Assembly: GCA_013177855.1 (NCBI GenBank)
Contig: JABLYA010000001.1
Location: forward strand, 2,188,983 to 2,252,982
Direction of reading: 5' to 3'
Source: Ignavibacteria bacterium
Lineage (GTDB): Bacteria > Bacteroidota > Ignavibacteria > Ch128b
Length of the DNA stretch: 64,000 nt
The notes under the pieces: generated by a model
Told to the model about the DNA's origin: nothing
Seen by the model: only the letters and a program-made list of their open reading frames with translations
The model's database searches: none
Translations under genes and position numbers: made by a program
Part shown: one piece after another, positions 36,819 to 46,224 of the stretch
How the letters are laid out: each line of letters starts with the position of its first letter
Numbering within the stretch: the stretch's first letter is position 1

Positions 36819-38101
36819 ATATCCTTAGGATAATATTTTTCATTAGCTTTTTATTTTTATTTGCTTATTCACAAAAGTCATCCGAAATTCAGACTAAGCG
36901 TGAAGAATTAAATCGCATACGAAAAGAAATTGAGCAACTTGATAAAAAATTAAAGGAAACTATTTCAAAAGAAAAACAAAATCTAAATATAATTGATGAG
37001 TATGATAAACAGGTCAGGCTAATCCAAAACTTGATACAAAAATTATCTGAAGAAGAAAAAAGATTGAATGATGAAATTAAAATTCGTGAGAATGAGCTCT
37101 TAAATGCGGAGAAAGAGTTAAACGCACTTCGGAGTGAATATGAACTTAATATAGTCAATCTCTATAAATTTGGAAGAAAAAATCCTTTTGAGTTATTACT
37201 CACAAGTAAGTCAGTTAATCAAGCTCTTGTTCGTTATAAGTACCTTGAAAAGTTTACAGAAGATAGAAAAAGACGAATTGAGTTAATTAATAACAAATCC
37301 AAAGAAGTAGCTGAAGAGAGATCCAAGTTAATTACTGTCTTAAATGATAAAGAAAGATTGAGGAAAGAAAAATCTATCGAAGAAAATCAACTTCAAAATA
37401 AAATTAAGGAAAAAAGAAATCTCATTAGTGAATTAAGAAAAAACAAAGAAGTTTATTTGAAAGATCTGGAACGAAAAAAGCAATCAGCTCAAAAAATTGC
37501 TGCGTTAATTGATCAATTGATTGAACAAAAACGACGGGAAGAAATCGCCGCAAGAGAACGTGAACTCGAAAGAAAGAAAAAAAGGGAACAGGAATTAAAA
37601 GAAAAAAGATCATCAATTAAAGCTCCTGATTATACAAAAAAAGAAACGACAGTTGATACAAGAGAAGAAGATTCATTTTTCAATTTGCCGCAGTTTTCAT
37701 CATTCTCCAAGATGAAAGGTAATCTGCCCTGGCCAGTGAATGGCAGAATCGTAAATAAATTTGGTGAACAGCGAAATCCGTATTTAAATACAGTTACATT
37801 AAATTTTGGAATTGATATAGCAACGCCTTATGGTTCTCCAGTTCGTTCAATTGCCGATGGGAAAGTATCAATAATTCACTGGCTGCCTGGCTATGGAAAT
37901 ATTATCATTATATCTCATTCTGAAAACTACAGAACAATTTACGCATATTTATCAGAGGTTTTGGTAAACGAAGGGGATATTGTAAAGCGTGGTGATATAA
38001 TTGCAAAAAGTGGTGAAAGTTTGACTGGCGAAATGCTTCATTTAGAAATCTGGAAAGAAAGAGAAAAACAAAATCCCGAACATTGGCTGGCAAGAAGGTG
38101 A
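36812..38101 (+). CDS. EnvC-like murein hydrolase activator with degenerate M23 domain
   Basis: 429 residues. A signal peptide (LRIIFFISFLFLFAYSQ) is followed by a long coiled coil (about residues 22-270, rich in Lys/Glu), and a C-terminal LytM/M23 domain. In that domain the first zinc ligand of active enzymes (H in HxGxD) is replaced, NFGIDIATPYGSP, and the HxH end is MLHLEIW. EnvC proteins with such losses do not cut peptidoglycan but activate amidases at the division septum. The loss of two ligands supports that role here. It overlaps the next gene by GTGA. Confidence 0.85.
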   Translation: MVNILRIIFFISFLFLFAYSQKSSEIQTKREELNRIRKEIEQLDKKLKETISKEKQNLNIIDEYDKQVRLIQNLIQKLSEEEKRLNDEIKIRENELLNAEKELNALRSEYELNIVNLYKFGRKNPFELLLTSKSVNQALVRYKYLEKFTEDRKRRIELINNKSKEVAEERSKLITVLNDKERLRKEKSIEENQLQNKIKEKRNLISELRKNKEVYLKDLERKKQSAQKIAALIDQLIEQKRREEIAARERELERKKKREQELKEKRSSIKAPDYTKKETTVDTREEDSFFNLPQFSSFSKMKGNLPWPVNGRIVNKFGEQRNPYLNTVTLNFGIDIATPYGSPVRSIADGKVSIIHWLPGYGNIIIISHSENYRTIYAYLSEVLVNEGDIVKRGDIIAKSGESLTGEMLHLEIWKEREKQNPEHWLARR

Positions 38102-39348
38102 GGGAGATTTGTAAGATCATAAAAGATTATTGGGCTTCTGGTAAATACATTTTCATTTTCAATATAATTGAAAGATTAACTTTTTTTGCTTTTTATATTT
38201 CAATTGCAAGATATGTCGAACAGGGAATTTATGGATTTATTGTATCTGTATTTTCACTTACGAATATTATTGCAACTATATTTGATTTTGGTATACCATT
38301 TTATGTTCAAAGGGAAAGTGCAACTACTGAAAATACTAAGTTGGTTTTATCATATTCATTATTTATTAAAGTTATTTCAGTTATTGTTTTTTTACCCCTA
38401 CCTTTTATTTATTTTATTACTAATCTTAATTATTGGAGTATAATTTTACTTATTTCTTTGATCAATTTTTTCTTGCCAGTAAATCAAGTGTTAATTTCCT
38501 ATCTAAATGGTAAATATTTATTTAATGAAAATTATCAGTCGATATTGTTGGCTCGCATTCCTTATTTGCTGTTTTTAATTTTTGCAACACTTTTAAAAAT
38601 TGACTTTCATTTTTCATTAATCACAATTCTTCTTTCGTTATTAATTCAAAATAAATTATTAATTCAAAAATCTGGTTTTAGTTATGTCTATTTTATAAAG
38701 TATAAGATAGATTTTAATTCAATAAAAAATATAATTAAAAGATCACTGCCTTTTGGTTTGGGGGTTGTTTTTACTATGATTTATGATCGTATTGATGTTT
38801 TATTAATTCAGAAATTTTTATCAAATGAGGCAGTTGCTATTTATTCTGCAGCTTACTCTTTATATCGAAATTCTTCGATTTTATCGGGAATTATTCTAAT
38901 AAAGGCCTACACTGATAGTTCAAAATATTTTATTATTAAAAGAAAAATGGATCAGAAATTTTTATTAGATAACTTTAAAATACTTTTTTTATTATCGATT
39001 GTTTTGGTTTTGTGCTTTAATTTATTTAGCGAAATGTTAATTCGTATTTTTTTTACATCTAAATTTATTGAATCTGCTAAGATTTTGGGGGCTATTTCTT
39101 TTGCTCTTCCGTTTTTATTTTTAAATAACCTAACTGGAGTTACATTAAATTCTATGCACAAAGAAAAGATTACTATGTTCTCAACTTTTTTTGGTATGAT
39201 TGTTAATATAAGCTTGAATATCTATCTTATACCGAAAGTAGGGATAATTGGTGCAGTAGTTTCGACGATATTGACGGAAATGTCAATCTTAATTTTTCAA
39301 TTAATTTATTTATTAACCTTAAATAAAAGATATACTTTTAATGAATGA
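38098..39348 (+). CDS. Wzx-like polysaccharide flippase
   Basis: About 416 residues. I chose GTG at 38098, whose GTGA overlaps the EnvC stop; a TTG at 38083 is another option. About 12 hydrophobic segments and the motif TIFDFGIPFYVQRESATTE near residue 60 fit the polysaccharide-biosynthesis (MVF) flippase family, which moves lipid-linked oligosaccharides to the periplasmic face. It is the first gene of a glycan cluster that runs to 46155. Confidence 0.8.
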   Translation: MREICKIIKDYWASGKYIFIFNIIERLTFFAFYISIARYVEQGIYGFIVSVFSLTNIIATIFDFGIPFYVQRESATTENTKLVLSYSLFIKVISVIVFLPLPFIYFITNLNYWSIILLISLINFFLPVNQVLISYLNGKYLFNENYQSILLARIPYLLFLIFATLLKIDFHFSLITILLSLLIQNKLLIQKSGFSYVYFIKYKIDFNSIKNIIKRSLPFGLGVVFTMIYDRIDVLLIQKFLSNEAVAIYSAAYSLYRNSSILSGIILIKAYTDSSKYFIIKRKMDQKFLLDNFKILFLLSIVLVLCFNLFSEMLIRIFFTSKFIESAKILGAISFALPFLFLNNLTGVTLNSMHKEKITMFSTFFGMIVNISLNIYLIPKVGIIGAVVSTILTEMSILIFQLIYLLTLNKRYTFNE

Positions 39349-40444
39349 GAAAAAGCAAATTCTTTTAGTTGGTCGATTTAATCCTTCTGATACATTAACA
39401 GGTCCAGAAAAATATGGAAAGAGATTACTTGAATTTTTGAGCGAAAGAAATTATGATGTGGTCTTTTTAGATTTTTTCTTTAAAGACAAAAATGTGAACA
39501 TATGGAAAAGATTATTCGGGGAACAAATAGTTAACGAAAGGCCTTTGGTTATCAAGTATGGAATTTTTAGAATAATTCTGTTTTTCTTCAAAACTAAGCC
39601 TTCTATTGTTCATATAATAAATCTTGAAAGTTTTCAATTTGTCATATTTTTCTTGAAATATTTTATAAATTTTAGATTATTAACAACATTTCATGGATTA
39701 TTAAAAAAAGAAATAGAAGGTTCTTTTTATAAGCGTAAATTTAATGTAAAACTTAAAATCAAAATTTTAGAGTCACTGGCATTAAAATTAAGTGATAAAT
39801 TAATATTTGTCTCAAAGTTATTAGAAGAAAAATTTAAAGAAGAATATAAGATAGACATAACAAGATCTGTGATTATAAGTGGTGGCATTGATGAAGAATT
39901 TTTTCAACAAGCAAAAAATAAAAATTTTAATGAACCTTATAAATTTATTTTTTATGATCCAAATCCTGAATACGTTAATCGTGGTTTCGATCAAATTTTG
40001 AAATCTTTTGAAAAAATGAAAAGTTATGATTTTGAGCTTCATGTTATTGGTAAAGGATTTAAACACGATAAATCAAATACAAAATTTAGGGTGTTTTATT
40101 ATCAACCTTTTCAGAAAGCTAAATTATTAAAATTTCTAGAGGACAAACATTTTATTGTAAAGGGCAATGCTTTTGATTCATTTTCTATTTTTGTTGTTGA
40201 ATGCATGGCTTCCGGAATAATTCCAATTGTACATAGAGATATAGGTATGAGTTCAATAATTGAAAATGGTATAAATGGTTTTATATACAAATTAGATAAT
40301 AACGAAAGTTTAGAAATATTATTTAAGAATTTATTTCAAGGTGATTATGATTTAGAAAAAATTTCTAGTAATTGTATAAAATCAGTTGAGTCGTTAAGGT
40401 GGAGTAATATTCTGAAAAGTTATTTAAACATTTATGCAAAATAA
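39341..40444 (+). CDS. Glycosyltransferase, GT4-like
   Basis: 367 residues. KQILLVGRFNPSDTLTGPEK is the N-terminal Rossmann start, VIISGGIDEEFFQQA follows the linker, and VVECMASGIIPIVHRDIGM with IENGINGFIYKLDNNESL is the C-terminal GT-B donor-binding region (the usual E-x7-E pair). It probably adds a sugar in exopolysaccharide or lipopolysaccharide synthesis. It overlaps both neighbours. Confidence 0.78.
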   Translation: MNEKKQILLVGRFNPSDTLTGPEKYGKRLLEFLSERNYDVVFLDFFFKDKNVNIWKRLFGEQIVNERPLVIKYGIFRIILFFFKTKPSIVHIINLESFQFVIFFLKYFINFRLLTTFHGLLKKEIEGSFYKRKFNVKLKIKILESLALKLSDKLIFVSKLLEEKFKEEYKIDITRSVIISGGIDEEFFQQAKNKNFNEPYKFIFYDPNPEYVNRGFDQILKSFEKMKSYDFELHVIGKGFKHDKSNTKFRVFYYQPFQKAKLLKFLEDKHFIVKGNAFDSFSIFVVECMASGIIPIVHRDIGMSSIIENGINGFIYKLDNNESLEILFKNLFQGDYDLEKISSNCIKSVESLRWSNILKSYLNIYAK

Positions 40445-41588
40445 AAAAATCAAAATCTGTCATATTGCACACAAATTAACGGGTAAATCTGATGGGGTTT
40501 TCACACATTTAAAAATGCTTTTTGAATTGTTAGATAAAAATAAATTTGAGCAAATTTTAATGTACTCTGGTAATGAACCAATTATTGATGCATATGCCAG
40601 ATCTGTTGGTGTAAAAGTTTATAATATCTCCGAGCTTAATAAAAAGTTGCCAATAAAATTATTCTTTAAAATTTTTAGAATACTGAAAGAAGAAAATGTA
40701 GATATAATTCATACACATCTAGTTAAACCTTATATTTTCGCTGGATTAATTAATATAAAATTGAGGAAAAAATTAATCTTTAACTATCATGGTGTCTTTA
40801 TTTTTAGTGACTTTTACAATTTGCTTGAAAAACTTTTTCTGACTCTATTACACAAAATAATTTTAAGCCGAAGAGCGGTTAATTTATGGGTATTTCCTTC
40901 TAGGTTACTTAGGGATAAATTAATTAATAATTATGGATATAGAGGGAGCACCAGAGTCTATTATAATGGTTATCCAATGCACAAGTCCACTTCTGATTAT
41001 AATTTTTCAAAATTAGTAGATGAAATCAAGAAAATTCGATTTGGCTATTTTTTAGTTGGGATAATAGGACGTGTCGATACTCATAAGAGAATTGATATCG
41101 CTTTGAAAGTATTGAAAAATTTAGTTCAAAATAAACTTAATGTATTTTTTGCCATTATTGGTGATGGGGATAAAATTGAGGAAATGAAGGAAGAAACAAA
41201 AATTTTAAATATCTCTGAACGAGTAAAATTTTTTGGTTATGTACCAGATATAAAAAATTATTTTAATTATTTTGATTTAATATTAATCACATCAGAAGCA
41301 GAAGGACTTCCTTTCGTTATCTGGGAAGCGATGTATAATGGAGTACCAGTTGTTTCAAGCGATGTTGGTGGAATTAGAGAAATTCTCGAAGGTGAGAATT
41401 GTGGGATTGTTTATCCATTTAATGATCTCGAAAGATGTGTTGAGATTATTACAGATCTGTATTACAATCGTGAAAAACTTAAAATTCTCGGTGAAAATGG
41501 TCGCAAAGCAATACTTGAGAAATATAACGAGAAACAGTTTAAACAATTTTTTGAACAGTTATATATCGATTTAGCTGATGAAAAATAG
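40434..41588 (+). CDS. Glycosyltransferase family 4
   Basis: 384 residues. IKICHIAHKLTGKSDGVFTH is the acceptor-domain start, VGIIGRVDTHKRIDIALKVL the start of the C-terminal Rossmann domain, and LITSEAEGLPFVIWEAMYNG with VVSSDVGGIREILEG the donor-binding EX7E region of GT4. The acceptor and donor sugars are unknown. Overlaps of about 11 bases on each side show one transcript. Confidence 0.88.
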   Translation: MQNKKIKICHIAHKLTGKSDGVFTHLKMLFELLDKNKFEQILMYSGNEPIIDAYARSVGVKVYNISELNKKLPIKLFFKIFRILKEENVDIIHTHLVKPYIFAGLINIKLRKKLIFNYHGVFIFSDFYNLLEKLFLTLLHKIILSRRAVNLWVFPSRLLRDKLINNYGYRGSTRVYYNGYPMHKSTSDYNFSKLVDEIKKIRFGYFLVGIIGRVDTHKRIDIALKVLKNLVQNKLNVFFAIIGDGDKIEEMKEETKILNISERVKFFGYVPDIKNYFNYFDLILITSEAEGLPFVIWEAMYNGVPVVSSDVGGIREILEGENCGIVYPFNDLERCVEIITDLYYNREKLKILGENGRKAILEKYNEKQFKQFFEQLYIDLADEK

Positions 41589-42678
41589 AATAAATATTTT
41601 ACATATCTCACCAGATTTTAACTATGTATGTGGAGTGAGTAAGTATGTCTATTTAATATTGAAGGGTTTAAAGAAATTTGAGGAGAATGGTCAATTAAGA
41701 TTATTTTTTCTCACCAATGGAGGAGATGGGCTTGAGAGATTAAAAAGTGTCGGTATTGAACCAAAATTAATGTCTTTTAGAAAAGGTTTAAAAAATGTTT
41801 TTTATTTTTATAAAAATTTAAAGCAACTCGAGAAATTTTGTCGCAATAATGAAATAAATATAATTCACACACATCACAGATATCCAGAATTATTAGCTAA
41901 TACATTAAAAAGCAAACTTAATATCAAAACCATTACAACCGTTCACAGTCTAGTTGATGGATATGAAAGACTGAGCTTTAAATCTGATAAAATCATAGCT
42001 GTGAGCAAAGCAGTAGAAAAAAATTTAGTTGAAAAATTTGAGGTAAGTAAGGAAAAGATAATTCAAATATATAATCCCATAGATTTTGAAGAGTATGCTC
42101 TAAATGATAATGTAATACCAGACAAATCATTAATTGGATTACCACAAAACTCTAAAGTGTTTTTATTCGTTGGTAGATGGACTAAAGTAAAAGGTGTAGA
42201 TATTTTAATTAAAGCTTTTTCTGAACTTTTTAATATTCATAAAGAATTATATCTGATCTTAATTACTGATATCACTGAAAGAGAAAAGACTAGAATTCAA
42301 AGAATTTCAGAGAAGTTTCTATTTATTAAGCCAAGGCAGGATATTCATTACTTTTATAAAATTTGTGATGCTGTTATTCTTCCATCCCGTGTTGAATCTT
42401 TTCCATATGCAATGTTGGAAGCTGGTTTATATAAAAAAATATTCATAGGAGCAGACACAGGAGGAATTAAAGAATTTATAATTAATGGTTATAATGGATT
42501 TTTATTTGAGTGTTCAAACTATATTTCATTAAAAGGGACAATTAATGATGTATTAAAATTATCAGGAAAAAATAAAATTTTTATACAATCAAATCTGTAT
42601 CAAAGTATTTTGAATTTATATAATGTTTCAAATTATAGTGTTGAACTTTTGAAAATCTATGATGAGCTTAATCAATAA
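41578..42678 (+). CDS. Glycosyltransferase family 4
   Basis: 366 residues. RINILHISPDFNYVCGVSKY opens the GT-B fold, VFLFVGRWTKVKGVDILIKA begins the second domain, and ILPSRVESFPYAMLEAGLYK plus ADTGGIKEFIINGYNGFLF form the donor site. A third GT4 enzyme in the cluster suggests that the repeating unit contains several sugars. It overlaps the WecG-type gene by 20 bases. Confidence 0.85.
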   Translation: MKNRINILHISPDFNYVCGVSKYVYLILKGLKKFEENGQLRLFFLTNGGDGLERLKSVGIEPKLMSFRKGLKNVFYFYKNLKQLEKFCRNNEINIIHTHHRYPELLANTLKSKLNIKTITTVHSLVDGYERLSFKSDKIIAVSKAVEKNLVEKFEVSKEKIIQIYNPIDFEEYALNDNVIPDKSLIGLPQNSKVFLFVGRWTKVKGVDILIKAFSELFNIHKELYLILITDITEREKTRIQRISEKFLFIKPRQDIHYFYKICDAVILPSRVESFPYAMLEAGLYKKIFIGADTGGIKEFIINGYNGFLFECSNYISLKGTINDVLKLSGKNKIFIQSNLYQSILNLYNVSNYSVELLKIYDELNQ

Positions 42679-43363
42679 ATTAATCTTAGATAAAAATATT
42701 TTATTAAATACTTTTGTTTCAAAGCTGGATAAAAACGAAACTTTTCTATTAACATATTTTAATGCTCATTGTTTCAATTATTATTTTGAATCACAAAAGT
42801 ATAAAACTTTGCTGGACAATTTTTTTACGGTTTATACTGATGGAGTAGGGGTCTGGCTTTTAATGAAAAGATTAAATAAAAAATATAAACGCTTTAATGC
42901 AACTGATGTAAATAAAGATCTTATGAATATTTTAAAAGAAAAGAAAAGATCTTTTATTTTAATTGGTGGAAATTTTGATGAAAAGCTGATATATCAAAAA
43001 GCTCAAAAGTTGGGTTTGATAATCGAAAAATATATTAATGGTTATTTAGAGGAGGGAAAAATTGTGGAAAGCATTGATAAATGTGTTTCAAATATTTTCT
43101 TTATAGGAATGGGCGTTCCTCAACAAGAAAAGCTGGCTTATAAAATAGCAGAAAAGTATCCAAGTGTAAAAGTTATTTGTGTGGGGAATTTTTTTAATTA
43201 TTACTTTGGATTTCAAAAGAGGGCACCGAAGTTATTTCAAAATTTATATCTTGAATGGTTTTATCGTTTATTGTCTGAACCACGAAGATTAATAAAAAGA
43301 TATACAATTGGAAATTTTAAATTTATAATTAGAGCATTATCGATTAAAGATGAATCAAAATAG
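42659..43363 (+). CDS. WecG/TagA/CpsF-type glycosyltransferase
   Basis: 234 residues, the normal length for family GT26. YFNAHCFNYYFESQKYKTLL, FTVYTDGVGVWLLMKRLN, FIGMGVPQQEKLAYKIA and CVGNFFNYYFGFQKRAPKLF are family motifs. These enzymes add a sugar to an early lipid-linked intermediate. It overlaps the neighbouring genes by 14-20 bases. Confidence 0.88.
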   Translation: MMSLINKLILDKNILLNTFVSKLDKNETFLLTYFNAHCFNYYFESQKYKTLLDNFFTVYTDGVGVWLLMKRLNKKYKRFNATDVNKDLMNILKEKKRSFILIGGNFDEKLIYQKAQKLGLIIEKYINGYLEEGKIVESIDKCVSNIFFIGMGVPQQEKLAYKIAEKYPSVKVICVGNFFNYYFGFQKRAPKLFQNLYLEWFYRLLSEPRRLIKRYTIGNFKFIIRALSIKDESK

Positions 43364-44798
43364 AATAAAGTATAAATACACTCTTAATTTTATTTTGAAG
43401 TCGATTATTCTGGCGTTAATTATTTTTATCGTTTTGTACGAAGTGTTTTTGAAAGATTATGTTTTAAGATTTATTCAAGGAAACGATGACCTTCTTGACC
43501 AAAATTATTATTCTGATATATTTCTTTCAGGGACAATTAGTTTAATAATTATTTTATTTCTACTCACCATCGTTTTATTATTTAAATCAAAGATTAATGA
43601 ATTTTTAAATAATGTAAGTCTTAAAACTTTATTAGGGTTTTGTTTGATAATGCAAATTTTATTTCAATTAATAATATTGTTCACAATTCAAACAGTTCCT
43701 ATTTCTGATTCAATATTTTATATAGAGCATGCAAAGAGATTAGCAGAAACAGGTAAGTACCTTTCAAGCTCTAATAATTACACAGCATTTTGGCCCGTTG
43801 GTTTACCAGCACTCTTATCCATATTTTATTATTTTAATTTAGATGCAATCTTTTACACTAAATTAATTAATATTTTAATGTCCTTCTTTTTACTAATTAT
43901 TCTGTTCAAAATCTTTCAACTTTATTTAAAAGAAAAATCTCTTAAGTATTTTTTAATATCTTGGACATTTTTCCCTAATAACTTATTTGCATCACAGGTT
44001 ATCCTAACAGAACTTCCTTTCACTTTTCTTACCTGGTTAAGTATTTTTTTAGTCTTTAAAAGTAAAAGTTTCAAGAGCAACTTAAATATCTTTTTGGCTG
44101 GTTTAACTGCATCTCTTTCAACATTTTTTAGAGCTAATGGATTACTGGTTTTAATGATATTGGGTATAATATTAATATTTGAGAAAGGATTTCAATTAAA
44201 GAAAATTCTAATTCTTTTTCTTAGTTTTTTAATTCCAATATCCTTCTGGGTTTATAGAAATTATTTACATTTTGGTAGAATAGTTATTTCGTCGACAAAT
44301 GGTGGCTATATTTTTTTAATGGGGAATAATCCAGCTTCCAATGGTAAAGTAAATTTTAATTTTAGCTATGATTTCTCAAATCCAAATGAAGTTGATGAGA
44401 GTAACAAGGCATACTTAAAGGGTTTTGAGTTTATTAAAACTCATCCAAAAAAATTTTTGGAAATAGGTTTTAAAAAAATATTTTATTCCTATTGGCGTGG
44501 GGATTATAACATAACATGGGCATTAAAGAATACAAAAAACTATGTTCATCCAATCATAAGAAGTACAATTTTCTTTTTAACTAATTCGTACTTTTATATT
44601 GTTATCTTGTTGAGTTTATTTGTTTTAATTACGAAAGCTAAAATTATTTTAAAAAATAAATTTAATTATCCCTTATTTGCTTTGATGTTTTTTACACTTG
44701 CGTTAATATTTATTTATGTGGGATCAGAGAGATATATTGCACCTATCTTACCAATTCACTTTTATTTAGCAAGTTTAGTATTCGATTTCGATGACTAA
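43350..44798 (+). CDS. GT39/ArnT-like membrane glycosyltransferase
   Basis: 482 residues with about 11 hydrophobic segments. PISDSIFYIEHAKRLAETGK is the extracytoplasmic loop with the acidic residue that is typical of dolichyl-phosphate-mannose mannosyltransferases, and LTELPFTFLTWLSIFLVFKS is another conserved segment. It probably uses a polyprenyl-phosphate sugar donor in the periplasm. The family call rests on topology plus this loop. Confidence 0.7.
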   Translation: MNQNRIKYKYTLNFILKSIILALIIFIVLYEVFLKDYVLRFIQGNDDLLDQNYYSDIFLSGTISLIIILFLLTIVLLFKSKINEFLNNVSLKTLLGFCLIMQILFQLIILFTIQTVPISDSIFYIEHAKRLAETGKYLSSSNNYTAFWPVGLPALLSIFYYFNLDAIFYTKLINILMSFFLLIILFKIFQLYLKEKSLKYFLISWTFFPNNLFASQVILTELPFTFLTWLSIFLVFKSKSFKSNLNIFLAGLTASLSTFFRANGLLVLMILGIILIFEKGFQLKKILILFLSFLIPISFWVYRNYLHFGRIVISSTNGGYIFLMGNNPASNGKVNFNFSYDFSNPNEVDESNKAYLKGFEFIKTHPKKFLEIGFKKIFYSYWRGDYNITWALKNTKNYVHPIIRSTIFFLTNSYFYIVILLSLFVLITKAKIILKNKFNYPLFALMFFTLALIFIYVGSERYIAPILPIHFYLASLVFDFDD

Positions 44799-46155
44799 GA
44801 TATTACTTAATTATTTTGAAAAACCTCAAAGCATAATAATTTTTATTCTTTCGTTATTGTTTTTACTAATAGGCACTGTCCTAATAAATTTTGTCTTCCA
44901 AAATGAAATTAAAATTTATGATCCTCGATATCTTCAATTAGCAAATAATCTTTACTATAAAAATTCAATTACCATTGTTTGGGGTGTTACAGATAATCCA
45001 GATAAAATAATGATTAACCCTTACAACATACAGAAAGGAATTTATAATAATTGGTTCCCAATAGGTTATGCAATCTTTATTTATCTAATTATGAATTTAA
45101 ATGAAGATTATGCCTTAATTCTAACAATAGTTCAATTTTTAATCTTCTCATTTATTCCATTAATCTTTTACAATCTCTGTCTTCTTGTCTGGCGAAACGA
45201 TAGAAAGAAGTTTCTTTATTCATTTTTAGCGACAATTATTTTTATATTTAATCCATATTATATGGTGTCTCCATTTTGGAAAACTGATAGTTGGTTCAAC
45301 ATTCTATTTACAATTTCAGGTTTTTACTTATTTCTAAAATTGCTTCAAGATCCAACATTCATAAATTCTATATTTTTAATTTTAATTTTAGGCTTAACAT
45401 TCTTTTTTCGACCTATAATTACATTTAGTTTTTTAATATACTTCATAATTATGTGTTTAATAGATAGAGAGAGAAAAAATTTAAGAAAAATTCTTAGTCC
45501 AGTTATTCTTTCCTTGACAACTATCATTCTTTTGTGGGGAATTAGGAATTTCTTGTTATTTGGCGAATTTGATTTCACAAACTCAAGTTTAGGATATAAC
45601 CTGTGGTTAGGTAATAATGAATACACTAATGAGTATTTAAAAAAATATTGTGGTGATGGTGGAGCTATTGAAGATTATATAATCCCAAAGTTTGATAATA
45701 AATGGAAATTTTTAAGTAATTACTCGGAGTATGAAAAACAAGATTTCTTTAAAAATCAGGCAATTCACTTTATTATAAATAACCCATTTAAAACAATTGA
45801 AAATATGTTTTTAAAACTTTTGGGTTTTTATTCTCCTTTTAGAGTAAGAAATGGACATTGGAGCGATTCTAAAATTAAAAATTTAGCTTTTATGTTACAC
45901 CAGGTACCAATTATTTTACTTGCGACTATAACAATCTTTAGGTTAATATTCTTTAAATATCGAAAAGATTATTTAAAGTATTTGTTGATTTTTCTAATTT
46001 GTTTTACAGTACCTTATCTACTTTTTTTTAGTATGTACAGGTTTAGAGCTCCTATAGATTTTATCTTAATCATTTTTTTTGTAGAGGCTTTAATTTTGAT
46101 AAAAAATTTAATTAAACTAAATATTCGAAAACACAATTTGTTATCAGAACATTAA
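44791..46155 (+). CDS. GT39/ArnT-like membrane glycosyltransferase (second)
   Basis: 454 residues with about 10 hydrophobic segments. IYDPRYLQLANNLYYKNSIT occupies the same loop as in the upstream neighbour, followed by NNWFPIGYAIFIYLIMNLN. It seems to be a second polyprenyl-sugar-dependent enzyme, or possibly an O-antigen ligase-like protein. It ends the glycan operon; a 69-base gap precedes porU. Confidence 0.65.
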   Translation: MTKILLNYFEKPQSIIIFILSLLFLLIGTVLINFVFQNEIKIYDPRYLQLANNLYYKNSITIVWGVTDNPDKIMINPYNIQKGIYNNWFPIGYAIFIYLIMNLNEDYALILTIVQFLIFSFIPLIFYNLCLLVWRNDRKKFLYSFLATIIFIFNPYYMVSPFWKTDSWFNILFTISGFYLFLKLLQDPTFINSIFLILILGLTFFFRPIITFSFLIYFIIMCLIDRERKNLRKILSPVILSLTTIILLWGIRNFLLFGEFDFTNSSLGYNLWLGNNEYTNEYLKKYCGDGGAIEDYIIPKFDNKWKFLSNYSEYEKQDFFKNQAIHFIINNPFKTIENMFLKLLGFYSPFRVRNGHWSDSKIKNLAFMLHQVPIILLATITIFRLIFFKYRKDYLKYLLIFLICFTVPYLLFFSMYRFRAPIDFILIIFFVEALILIKNLIKLNIRKHNLLSEH

Positions 46156-46224
46156 AGAGATCAGTACTGACTTTAAATGACTATTTTGAATTTTTGAAAG
46201 CAATTAAATTATTCTGAGGTGGTT

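Noticed and set aside
36812-38101. Active M23 peptidoglycan endopeptidase
   Set aside because: Two of the expected zinc ligands are replaced, which fits a non-catalytic EnvC-type activator.
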